The notes under the pieces are model-generated. The model was not told where the DNA came from. It saw nothing but the letters and a program-made list of their open reading frames with translations, and did no database searches. From contig CALZMC010000020.1 in NCBI GenBank assembly GCA_945788455.1, positions 1 through 7,756 on the forward strand: a stretch of 7,756 nt of DNA. Reading direction: 5' to 3'. The translations under genes and the position numbers were made by a program. Numbering within the stretch: the stretch's first letter is position 1; every line of letters begins with the position of its first letter. Of the stretch, positions 1 through 6,123 are shown piece after piece. The stretch comes from an uncultured Clostridia bacterium (lineage in GTDB: Bacteria; Bacillota; Clostridia; Oscillospirales; Acutalibacteraceae).

Positions 1-1
1 T

Positions 2-715
2 TTTATGGCTGACAATATTGTTATTGCAACAGGCGCAACGGCACAGAAAAATCTCGGCTCAAACGGAAGTGGCATTGAGCTGTTAAAATCACTCGGTCAT
101 ACTATCACTCCTCTCTACCCTGCTCTTGTTCAGCTGACATCATCAAGCAAATATCCAAGAGCCTTAAAGGGACACAGAGTAAAATGCAATATGTCAATCC
201 TATTGGACGATAAGACTGTAGAAAGCGAATACGGCGAGGTGCTTTTTACCGACTATGGACTTTCGGGAATTGTTACAATGAACCTGTCACATATAGTCAG
301 CAAAAATTTCGCTTTGAATAATCCAAAAAAATGTCACGCAGTTTTGGATTTAATTCCCGATATGAGCGAGGCTGATTTAACCGACTACATAAATAAGTAT
401 AAGTCGCTAAAGGGGATTTTAGGCTCACAGCTTTCAAGCATTATTTCAACCCAAGCAAACGGAGATTTAAAAAAAGCAGTTAAATATGCTAAATCATGGA
501 AGCTGATTATCACAGGCACAAAGGGCTTTGACTTTGCACAAATCAGCGGCGGTGGTGCCGATTGCAACGAATTTTGCAATTATGAGTCAAGGCTTGTAAA
601 TAATATCTATGCCTGCGGCGAGGTTTTGGACAAGCAGTTTATGTGTGGAGGATACAACCTAAATCACGCTTGGTACAGCGGTATTAGGGTTGCCGATAAT
701 ATTGCGAATATATAA
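2..715 (+). CDS. BaiN/YhiN (HI0933-like) family FAD-dependent oxidoreductase, C-terminal part (5' end outside window)
   Basis: This is the distal part of a flavoprotein of the HI0933/YhiN/BaiN family, soluble FAD-binding proteins mostly of unknown substrate; one member, BaiN, has been linked to bile-acid reduction. Visible landmarks, numbered from the ATG at position 5, are the ATG-rich loop IVIATGATAQKNLGSNGSG (about 5-23), the segment FTDYGLSGIVTMNLS (81-95), ITGTKGFDFAQISGGGA (169-185) and the C-terminal FAD-binding signature ACGEVLDKQFMCGGYNLNHAW (203-223). The frame is open to the left edge (codon 2-4 is TTT) and the family is about 400 residues long, so roughly 170 N-terminal residues, including the Rossmann GxGxxG motif, lie outside the window. 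The ATG at 5 is almost certainly internal. A second, unrelated-looking flavoprotein gene follows after 36 bases, suggesting co-transcription. The substrate cannot be told from the sequence. Confidence 0.88.
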   Translation, partial: FMADNIVIATGATAQKNLGSNGSGIELLKSLGHTITPLYPALVQLTSSSKYPRALKGHRVKCNMSILLDDKTVESEYGEVLFTDYGLSGIVTMNLSHIVSKNFALNNPKKCHAVLDLIPDMSEADLTDYINKYKSLKGILGSQLSSIISTQANGDLKKAVKYAKSWKLIITGTKGFDFAQISGGGADCNEFCNYESRLVNNIYACGEVLDKQFMCGGYNLNHAWYSGIRVADNIANI

Positions 716-751
716 TGTATATAAATTAAGACAAAACAATAAGGATAAAAA

Positions 752-2347
752 ATGATAAGAATTAACGAAATCAAGCTATCACTTGATGACAGCGAGGATT
801 TGCTGAAAAAGAAGACAGCAAAGACACTTAAAATCAACGAAAAATATATCGACACGCTAAAGATATTCAAAAAGAGCATTGATGCAAGAAAAAAGGATGA
901 CGTTCATTTCACATACAGCGTTGATGTTGAAATATCACTTGACGAAAACCAAATTGTATCAAAATGCAAGTCGAACAAGGTACAGCTTGTAACACCGTAC
1001 AAATACGAGCTACCTTCAAACAACAGAAAAAGCGCGTTTAGACCTATCATTGTCGGCTTCGGTCCTGCCGGTATGCTTGCAGGACTTATTCTTGCCGAGG
1101 CAGGTCTGTGTCCCATTATCCTTGAGCGAGGCACAGATGTCGATACAAGAACAAGAGATGTAAACAAATTTTGGAAAACAAGAGAGCTAAACGAGGAGTC
1201 AAATGTTCAGTTCGGCGAGGGCGGTGCAGGTACATTTAGTGACGGAAAGCTCACAACAGGTATCAAAAGTCCGTTCATAAAAAAGGTGTTAGATGAGCTG
1301 TACGAGGCAGGCGCACCCGAGGAAATCCTATATTCCTCAAAGCCTCATATAGGAACAGACCGACTTGTTATAGTCGTAAAAAATATAAGAAAGAAAATTG
1401 AAGAGCTCGGTGGCGAGGTTAGACTTGAGTGTAAGCTCGAAAAAATCATTTCTGCAAACGGCTTCGTTCACGGAGTAACATATTCTCATAAGGGAAAGCT
1501 GATTGACCTTGAGGCTGACAGCGTTATTATGGCAATCGGTCACAGCGCCAGAGATACTGTTGAGATGCTTTATAATATGGGTGTGGAAATTATGCAAAAG
1601 CCGTTTTCGGTTGGTGCAAGAATTGAGCATCCTCAGTCATTAATCAATAAGGCACAATACGGCAGATTTGCAGGTCACGAAAAGCTTGGTGCCGCCGATT
1701 ACAAGCTATCGTGTCACGGTCTTCACGAGCGCGGTGCATACACATTTTGTATGTGTCCGGGCGGAACAGTTGTTGCCGCTGCGAGCGAAAAGGAGGGCGT
1801 CATTGTTAACGGTATGAGCTCTCTTGCACGAGACGGAGAGAATGCAAACTCTGCTCTGCTTGTCGGCATTGAGCCAAAGGACTTTCCAAGCGACCACGCA
1901 CTTGCAGGAATATATTATCAGCGAGAAATTGAGCATCAGGCCTATCTTCTTGCCGGTAGCAACTATACGGCACCTGCTCAGCTTGTCGGAGATTTCCTAA
2001 AGGGTATTGAGAGCAAGTCTCTCGGAAACGTAAATCCAACCTGTCCTACCGGTGTAACGCTGACAAATCTTGACGAATGTCTGCCGAGCAAGGTTTCAGC
2101 TACAATGAAATCGGCAATAGTTGAAATGGACAAGAAGCTAAACGGCTTTAACCTATACGATGCCGTTTTGACAGCTCCCGAAACGCGTTCATCAAGTGCC
2201 GTAAGAATTTTGCGTGACGACCTGTATCAATGCAATATTCGAGGTGTATATCCCTGCGGCGAGGGTGCAGGATATGCAGGCGGAATTGTGTCGGCTGCCG
2301 TTGACGGAATAAAGTGCGCCCACGCAGTATTGGGAGACGAGCATTAA
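752..2347 (+). CDS. COG2509-type FAD-dependent dehydrogenase (uncharacterised NAD(P)/FAD oxidoreductase)
   Basis: This complete 531-residue protein belongs to the conserved but functionally uncharacterised COG2509 family of FAD-dependent dehydrogenases. Residues 1-95 form a basic N-terminal domain starting MIRINEIKLSLDD, typical of the family, before the Rossmann fold. The dinucleotide-binding motif GFGPAG is at 102-107, ending with the acidic ribose-binding Glu in ILERG (123-127). The family block GEGGAGTFSDGKLTTG is at 155-170, a CMCPGG motif with two cysteines at 333-338, TAPETRSSSAVRI at 474-486, and the C-terminal flavin motif YPCGEGAGYAGGIVSAAVDG at 500-519. No signal peptide or membrane segment is seen, so it is probably cytoplasmic. 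The start is supported by an AAGGA ribosome binding site at 741-745, six bases before ATG. It lies between another flavoprotein gene and trmB. Family membership is firm; the electron donor and substrate are unknown. Confidence 0.9.
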   Translation: MIRINEIKLSLDDSEDLLKKKTAKTLKINEKYIDTLKIFKKSIDARKKDDVHFTYSVDVEISLDENQIVSKCKSNKVQLVTPYKYELPSNNRKSAFRPIIVGFGPAGMLAGLILAEAGLCPIILERGTDVDTRTRDVNKFWKTRELNEESNVQFGEGGAGTFSDGKLTTGIKSPFIKKVLDELYEAGAPEEILYSSKPHIGTDRLVIVVKNIRKKIEELGGEVRLECKLEKIISANGFVHGVTYSHKGKLIDLEADSVIMAIGHSARDTVEMLYNMGVEIMQKPFSVGARIEHPQSLINKAQYGRFAGHEKLGAADYKLSCHGLHERGAYTFCMCPGGTVVAAASEKEGVIVNGMSSLARDGENANSALLVGIEPKDFPSDHALAGIYYQREIEHQAYLLAGSNYTAPAQLVGDFLKGIESKSLGNVNPTCPTGVTLTNLDECLPSKVSATMKSAIVEMDKKLNGFNLYDAVLTAPETRSSSAVRILRDDLYQCNIRGVYPCGEGAGYAGGIVSAAVDGIKCAHAVLGDEH

Positions 2348-2392
2348 AGCCATTCATCACAACAGCCTGTCCGTTACAATAGGAGAAACTAA

Positions 2393-3064
2393 ATGAGAAT
2401 GAAAAGAAAAAAGAATCTTGATGAGCGAATTGATTCGTCACAGGATTACTTGACCATAATGAAAAACGAGTCATTAAATTATAATGACGCACTAAATGAA
2501 AATCATATTATTAACCTAAAGGAGCTTTTTGGGAACGACAAGCCTGTATATCTCGAGGTCGGTAGCGGAAAGGGACAGTTCGGTTGTACCTTTGCACAGC
2601 AAAATCCCGACAAAAATATTCTTTGTGTTGAGCGAAACAGGAATGTTCTTATTTTAGCCATTGACAGTGCAAGAGAAATGGGACTTGATAACATTCGTTT
2701 TCTTTGCGGAACGGCAGAATATCTGCCCTCATATATTGGCGAAAATACTGTTGAGGAGATTTATCTAAACTTCTCCTGTCCGTTTCCAAAGCATAAGCAT
2801 ATCGCTCACAGACTTACAAATCCAAGATTTTTAGAAATCTTTAAGCGAATTATGAAGCCTGGCGGAGTTATATGTCAAAAGACAGACAATATGCATTTCT
2901 TTGAGTATTCTCTCGAGCAGTTTTCGGCGTGCGGATTTAAGCTGTCTAACATTTCACTTGATTTGCATGGCAGTGACTTTGAGGGCAATATTGTTACCGA
3001 ATACGAGCATAAATTTTCATCAATGGGATGCCCTATCTATCGTTTAGAGGCAAGACTAAAATAA
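2393..3064 (+). CDS. trmB: tRNA (guanine-N7-)-methyltransferase TrmB, with Cys in place of the usual catalytic Asp
   Basis: TrmB is a cytoplasmic class I methyltransferase that transfers a methyl group from S-adenosylmethionine to N7 of G46 in the tRNA variable loop. The 223-residue length is normal. The basic N-terminus MRMKRKK is typical and fixes the start, with AGGAG at 2381-2385 seven bases upstream. The SAM-binding motif YLEVGSGKGQF is at 53-63, KPGGVICQKTDN at 155-166, and the C-terminal VTEYEHKF at 201-208 carries the conserved Thr202 and Glu205. The usual NFSDPWPK motif reads NFSCPFPK (126-133): Cys129 sits where the family normally has a catalytic aspartate, and Phe131 replaces Trp. 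The reading frame is otherwise intact, so this looks like a subfamily difference rather than decay. The gene follows the flavoprotein gene by 45 bases. No U-tract terminator follows. Confidence 0.93.
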   Translation: MRMKRKKNLDERIDSSQDYLTIMKNESLNYNDALNENHIINLKELFGNDKPVYLEVGSGKGQFGCTFAQQNPDKNILCVERNRNVLILAIDSAREMGLDNIRFLCGTAEYLPSYIGENTVEEIYLNFSCPFPKHKHIAHRLTNPRFLEIFKRIMKPGGVICQKTDNMHFFEYSLEQFSACGFKLSNISLDLHGSDFEGNIVTEYEHKFSSMGCPIYRLEARLK

Positions 3065-3075
3065 TTGATTTAAGA

Positions 3076-3103
3076 GATATAGTGTAAAAAATCACACTAT
3101 ATC
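3076..3103 (+). repeat. Inverted repeat, 10-bp perfect stem-loop
   Basis: GATATAGTGT at 3076-3085 pairs perfectly with ACACTATATC at 3094-3103 around an 8-base A-rich loop. It begins 11 bases after the trmB stop codon. It is AT-rich and is not followed by a run of T, so it is a poor intrinsic terminator, although it could protect the trmB transcript 3' end. An alternative pairing exists between GAGATA (3074-3079) and TATCTC (3109-3114). Confidence 0.6.
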
Positions 3104-3126
3104 GATTGTATCTCAGTTGCGGTACC

Positions 3127-3148
3127 CAAAATTCCAATAGGAATTTTG
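3127..3148 (+). repeat. Inverted repeat, 9-bp perfect stem with 4-base loop
   Basis: CAAAATTCC at 3127-3135 pairs perfectly with GGAATTTTG at 3140-3148 across the tetraloop AATA. The 3' arm GGAATT can also pair with AATTCC at 3158-3163, which is itself part of the long-range helix that reaches the nrdG start. It is immediately preceded by the palindrome GGTACC (3121-3126). Confidence 0.6.
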
Positions 3149-3157
3149 AGATGGCTG

Positions 3158-3243
3158 AATTCCCATTATACACCTTATCCGGCTACAATAAGGTGTTAGG
3201 AGTTTTTAAAAAACTATTTGTAGCCGGAAAGGCTATGGGAATT
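3158..3243 (+). promoter_or_regulatory. Candidate regulatory RNA structure covering the nrdG ribosome binding site (P1/P2/P3 alternative helices)
   Basis: Three perfect complementarities interleave here. P1 is AATTCCCAT (3158-3166) with ATGGGAATT (3235-3243), whose 3' arm contains the GGGA ribosome binding site of nrdG (3237-3240). P2 is ACACCTTAT (3170-3178) with ATAAGGTGT (3188-3196), enclosing a 9-base loop. P3 pairs that entire loop, CCGGCTACA plus one flanking base (3178-3187), with TGTAGCCGGA (3219-3228). P2 and P3 cannot both form fully, because no linker bases are left for a pseudoknot of that length, so they look like switchable alternatives. A further AT hairpin lies at 3201-3215, and TAGCC/GGCTA (3221-3225/3231-3235) competes with P3. 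The pairings are seen directly; a regulatory role is inferred. Confidence 0.4.
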
Positions 3244-3246
3244 AAT

Positions 3247-3771
3247 ATGAACTACGGCGAAATAAAAAAGAATGATATTGCAAACGGCGAGGGTGTCAGA
3301 ACATCACTTTTTGTTTCGGGTTGCCGACATCATTGTAAAAACTGCTTTAACTCACAAACATGGGATTTCGATTTTGGAATGACGTTTGATGATGATACAA
3401 TTAACGAGATTTTAGACTCCTGCGAGCCGTCTTGGGTTAACGGCTTATCTCTGCTCGGAGGAGAGCCGTTTGAGCCCGAAAACCAGAGGGAGCTTTTGCC
3501 CTTCATAAAAAAATTCAAGGAAAAATATCCAAATAAGGATATATGGTGCTATTCGGGATTTACGTTTGAGGAGATTACAGGAAAAAGAGACAGCAGAGCT
3601 CATACCGAAATCAGTACCGAGATGCTGTCTCTCATAGATATTCTTGTTGACGGAAAATTTGTTGAAGAGCTAAAGGATATATCGCTGAAATTCCGTGGCT
3701 CATCAAATCAAAGAATTATTGATGTAAAAAAATCTTTAGAGCAAAACGATATTGTTTTATATCTAAAATAA
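3247..3771 (+). CDS. nrdG: Anaerobic ribonucleoside-triphosphate reductase activating protein NrdG (radical SAM)
   Basis: NrdG is the radical SAM activase that installs the glycyl radical on the class III ribonucleotide reductase NrdD, enabling deoxynucleotide synthesis without oxygen. From the ATG at 3247 the protein has 174 residues, the usual length. The CxxxCxxC iron-sulfur motif is C26-RHH-C30-KN-C33, inside VSGCRHHCKNCFN. The SAM-binding GGEP is at 71-74, CYSGFTFEEI at 101-110, and DILVDGKF at 131-138. The N-terminus MNYGEIKKNDIANGEGVR is the standard beginning of this family. GGGA at 3237-3240, six bases upstream, supports this start over the in-frame ATG at 3235 or the TTG at 3106. 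The partner nrdD is not in the window. The stop codon lies within the end of the convergent feoB, giving a 9-base overlap. An unusual structured leader precedes it. Confidence 0.93.
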   Translation: MNYGEIKKNDIANGEGVRTSLFVSGCRHHCKNCFNSQTWDFDFGMTFDDDTINEILDSCEPSWVNGLSLLGGEPFEPENQRELLPFIKKFKEKYPNKDIWCYSGFTFEEITGKRDSRAHTEISTEMLSLIDILVDGKFVEELKDISLKFRGSSNQRIIDVKKSLEQNDIVLYLK

Positions 3772-5811
3772 ACTGCCAACTGCATTGATTACAGCACAAA
3801 TAATTACACCCGTTATTAGTGGTGTTACAAACGACAGGAGTGTCCATTTGGCACTCCTTGTTTCTTTATAAATCGTAAGAAGCGTTGTTGAACACGGAAA
3901 ATGGAATAAAGAAAACACACACGTGCATATCGCCGTTGTAACAGTCCAACCGTTATCGACCAATATTCCCTTTAATGCCTCAAGTGACGAATAATCGCCA
4001 AGCTCTTTTGTTGACAGATACATCATCAAGGCTATCGGTATTACTATCTCATTTGCAGGAAAGCCGAGTATAAATGCAAGAAGCATTGTTCCGTCTAAGC
4101 CTATAAACTGACCGAACGGCTCTAAAAATTCCGATATGATACTAAGCAGACTTGAGCCGTTTATATTGATATTTGCAAGTGCCCAAATCACAAGACCTGC
4201 AGGAGCTGCGACAACTACTGCCCTCGCAAGAACAAACAGTATTTTTTCTCTGACCGTATCTGCTATAAGAGGCATAATTTTCGGCTTTCTGTACGGTGGA
4301 AGCTCCAACACAAAAGAACTGCTGACTCCCTTTAGCACAGTTGATGACAGTATTCTTGATACTCCCATTGTCACGAGCATTGAAAACGCAATAAGCACCA
4401 AAAGAAGCATAGCAGAATAAATACTGCTGCCACAAAAAAACATACCGATTATCGCTATCAAAAGCGGAAATCTACCGTTACACGGTGTAAGCGAATTTGT
4501 TATAACAGCCACTAATCGTTCTCTCGGAGAGTCGATTATTCTTGCACCCGTAACACCGACTGCGTTACAACCGTAGCCCATACAGGTAGTAAGTGCCTGC
4601 TTTCCACAGGCACCGCACTTTTCAAACGCGCCGTCAAGATTAAATGCAATTCTCGGCAGAATACCAAAATCCTCAAGCAGAGCAAACAGAGGAAAAAATA
4701 TAGTCATCGGTGGAAGCATAACAGCCACAACCCACAGCAGTACACGTAGCACTCCGTTTACAACAAGGCTGATTATCGTATTTGATATGCCAAGCTCGCA
4801 CATTTTCTCCCCAAGCCAAAGCTCAAAGCTGTTAAACCATTCCTGCAAAAGTGCTGACGGATAATTTGAGCCGACAATTGTCAGCCAAAGAATTATGCCG
4901 AGAAGCACAAGCATTATCGGTATTGACGTTTTCTTTCCCAAAAGCAGTCTGTCGAGCAGAGCCTCACGCCTATCCTTTTTTGACGGCAGTCTTGATACAA
5001 CCTGACCTGTCAGCTCACTTGAACGGTTGAATATCTGTCTTGTCGTCTCCTTTGCTACGTCAACACCAAGCTGATTTAATTTTTTTCTCGCATTATTAAG
5101 AGAACCTCTTAGGCTTCCTTTTTGCAGAATATCCCTGCCGAAATTATCCTTAAAGGATTCGTCAAAGCTGTCATTATTCTCCAACAGGCGCAGAGCAAAA
5201 AATCTCAAATTTTTGTCTGTATCAATCGTTGATTTAAGGGCGCGTTTTACTTGATGAACAGCCTCTTCAACGGCATTAGAGTAGTACATAGTTGCACTGT
5301 TATTCACTCTCGTGTTATTAGAAATTGTATGTACAACCTCCAACAGCTCGTTGATACCCTTACCGCTTCGGGCAGTCGCCCTTATTACAGGAATTCCGAG
5401 AGATTTAGAAAGAATTTCGCAGTTAAGCGAAATGTTTTTCTTTTTAGCCTCATCGCATAGATTTAGCAATACCACTACCCTGTCGGTCAGCTCAAGCACC
5501 TGCAAAACAAGATTTAGATTTCGCTCCAAATTTGTTGCATCAACAACACAGACAACACAGTCATAATCCTCAAAGCATAAGAAATCTCGTGCAACTCGCT
5601 CCTCCTCGCTCGAAGCCAAAAGACTATATGTACCCGGCAAATCGGTCAGCTCATATTCGGTATATTTATACTCGTATTTACCGACACAAGAGCCAACCGT
5701 TTTTCCGGTCCAATTACCCGTATGCTGATGAGAGCCTGTTATTTCGTTAAATACCGTGCTTTTTCCGACATTCGGATTACCCATTAAAATAACTCTTTTT
5801 TTCTTAATCAC
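3763..5811 (-). CDS. feoB: Ferrous iron transport protein B (FeoB), GTP-binding Fe2+ permease
   Basis: FeoB is the inner-membrane Fe2+ uptake protein with a cytosolic G domain. The 682-residue product has G1 GNPNVGKS (11-18), a G2 region NWTGKTVG (33-40), G3 DLPG (57-60), G4 NLCD (117-120) and a G5-like ATARSGKG (145-152). A helical linker follows to about residue 295, then a polytopic membrane domain. Hydrophobic segments lie near 297-313, 344-378, 433-484, 523-548, 570-600, 622-646 and 657-679. Two gate repeats carry cysteines: YGCNAVGVTGARIIDSPRERL (413-433) with TPCNGRFPLL (442-451), and LGFPANEIVIP (582-592) with FHFPCSTTLL (636-645). This matches the clostridial FeoB type. The start is GTG at 5811, because the only later in-frame ATG (residue 10) would cut into the G1 strand. 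It overlaps feoA by 4 bases and ends inside nrdG. Confidence 0.96.
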   Translation of the reverse strand: MIKKKRVILMGNPNVGKSTVFNEITGSHQHTGNWTGKTVGSCVGKYEYKYTEYELTDLPGTYSLLASSEEERVARDFLCFEDYDCVVCVVDATNLERNLNLVLQVLELTDRVVVLLNLCDEAKKKNISLNCEILSKSLGIPVIRATARSGKGINELLEVVHTISNNTRVNNSATMYYSNAVEEAVHQVKRALKSTIDTDKNLRFFALRLLENNDSFDESFKDNFGRDILQKGSLRGSLNNARKKLNQLGVDVAKETTRQIFNRSSELTGQVVSRLPSKKDRREALLDRLLLGKKTSIPIMLVLLGIILWLTIVGSNYPSALLQEWFNSFELWLGEKMCELGISNTIISLVVNGVLRVLLWVVAVMLPPMTIFFPLFALLEDFGILPRIAFNLDGAFEKCGACGKQALTTCMGYGCNAVGVTGARIIDSPRERLVAVITNSLTPCNGRFPLLIAIIGMFFCGSSIYSAMLLLVLIAFSMLVTMGVSRILSSTVLKGVSSSFVLELPPYRKPKIMPLIADTVREKILFVLARAVVVAAPAGLVIWALANININGSSLLSIISEFLEPFGQFIGLDGTMLLAFILGFPANEIVIPIALMMYLSTKELGDYSSLEALKGILVDNGWTVTTAICTCVFSLFHFPCSTTLLTIYKETRSAKWTLLSFVTPLITGVIICAVINAVGSLF

Positions 5812-6029
5812 AATACCACTCCGATTTTGTCAGCGTCACATTTTCTCAAGGCAATTTTTGAGCCTCTGATTTGATAAGCAATGGGCGTACCGAGTAAGCC
5901 TATATTTTCACACCTGATGCATTGCCCCTCCATAAATCCCAAGTCATAAAATCTACGAAGAAAGCTCGGCTCGGTGTTAATATATGATATATGTCCAAAA
6001 TCATTTTCTTTCATTTGTGAAAGCGTCAT
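5808..6029 (-). CDS. feoA: Ferrous iron transport protein A (FeoA), SH3-like
   Basis: FeoA is a small cytosolic SH3-like protein that works with FeoB in Fe2+ uptake, probably by acting on its cytosolic domain. The 73-residue product has the family pattern: an N-terminal leader MTLSQMKENDFGHISYI, the helix FLRRFYDLGFMEGQ (23-36, matching the usual LxxLGxxxG), a strand region IRCENIGLLGTPIAYQIRGS (38-57) with the conserved G-x-P-I turn, and the C-terminal IALRKCDADKIGV (59-71). Length is normal for stand-alone FeoA. The ATG at 6029 is preceded on the minus strand by GGGGTGA (complement of 6034-6040), four bases upstream, and by a further AGGAGT at 6044-6049. It is the first gene of a feoA-feoB operon, with the downstream feoB start overlapping its stop. 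Only one feoA copy is seen. Confidence 0.94.
   Translation of the reverse strand: MTLSQMKENDFGHISYINTEPSFLRRFYDLGFMEGQCIRCENIGLLGTPIAYQIRGSKIALRKCDADKIGVVL
5812..5822 (-). promoter_or_regulatory. Ribosome binding site that supports the GTG start of feoB
   Basis: On the minus strand GGAG (complement of 5819-5822) lies seven bases before the GTG at 5811-5809, inside the last codons of feoA. There is no ATG near this point; the next in-frame ATG is at codon 10. The arrangement, with the feoA TGA overlapping the feoB GTG as GTGA, is typical of translational coupling. Confidence 0.7.
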
Positions 6030-6049
6030 ATAATCACCCCACTACTCCT

Positions 6050-6078
6050 ATTTTATGCCGTATGCCATATTTAGTGAA
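6050..6078 (-). promoter_or_regulatory. Candidate sigma-A promoter for feoAB
   Basis: On the minus strand TTCACT (complement of 6073-6078) and TAAAAT (complement of 6050-6055) are separated by 17 bases, which would start a transcript near 6043 with a short leader into feoA. The -35 matches the consensus at four of six positions and the -10 at five. The region is AT-rich and offers other choices, including a TATAAT-like box further upstream, so this is a weak call. No convincing Fur or DtxR/MntR box was found. Confidence 0.33.
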
Positions 6079-6094
6079 AACTACGAAAAAGATA

Positions 6095-6123
6095 TTGAAT
6101 TTAATATATTATAATGTTAAAAT
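6095..6123 (+). promoter_or_regulatory. Candidate sigma-A promoter for the aldehyde dehydrogenase gene
   Basis: TTGAAT (6095-6100) and TAAAAT (6118-6123) are exactly 17 bases apart, predicting a start near 6130 and a leader of roughly 27 bases. A TATAAT at 6110-6115 is also present but lacks a well-spaced -35. The gene has a good GAGG ribosome binding site at 6145-6148, eight bases before ATG. Confidence 0.5.

Larger units (their letters stand above)
3065..3246 (+). other. Structured intergenic leader upstream of nrdG with several perfect inverted repeats
   Basis: This 182-base gap between trmB and nrdG contains no supported gene but at least five perfect inverted repeats, listed separately. 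The two left-hand ones are simple stem-loops. The three right-hand ones interleave so that not all can form together. No U-tract follows any of the stems, so a simple intrinsic terminator is not supported. The nrdG frame is open back to a TTG at 3106, but the extra 47 residues match nothing expected for NrdG. Two readings are possible: a cis-regulatory RNA controlling nrdG, or a small palindromic repeat element that happens to lie here. The sequence alone does not decide between them. Confidence 0.6.

Noticed and set aside
3076..3103. Intrinsic terminator for the trmB operon
   Set aside because: The stem is AT-rich with an 8-base loop and no T-run follows on either strand, so it does not meet the usual pattern.
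3146..3172. A promoter TTGAGA/TATACA in front of nrdG
   Set aside because: Spacing is only 15 bases and the -10 overlaps the arm of an inverted repeat. It is possible but too weak to list as a feature.
3170..3228. A fully formed H-type pseudoknot from P2 and P3
   Set aside because: With zero linker bases on either side of the 9-base loop, both helices cannot form to full length. Alternative, exclusive hairpins are the simpler reading.
3106..3246. An N-terminal extension of 47 residues for nrdG, starting at TTG 3106
   Set aside because: The family begins at MNYGEIKK, the extension resembles no NrdG, it lies in a block of inverted repeats, and GGGA sits six bases before the ATG at 3247. The extension is more likely non-coding.
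4142..4435. Open frames of 94 and 97 codons on both strands within feoB
   Set aside because: They lie wholly inside the well-supported feoB gene in other frames, and their products are unlike any recognisable family.
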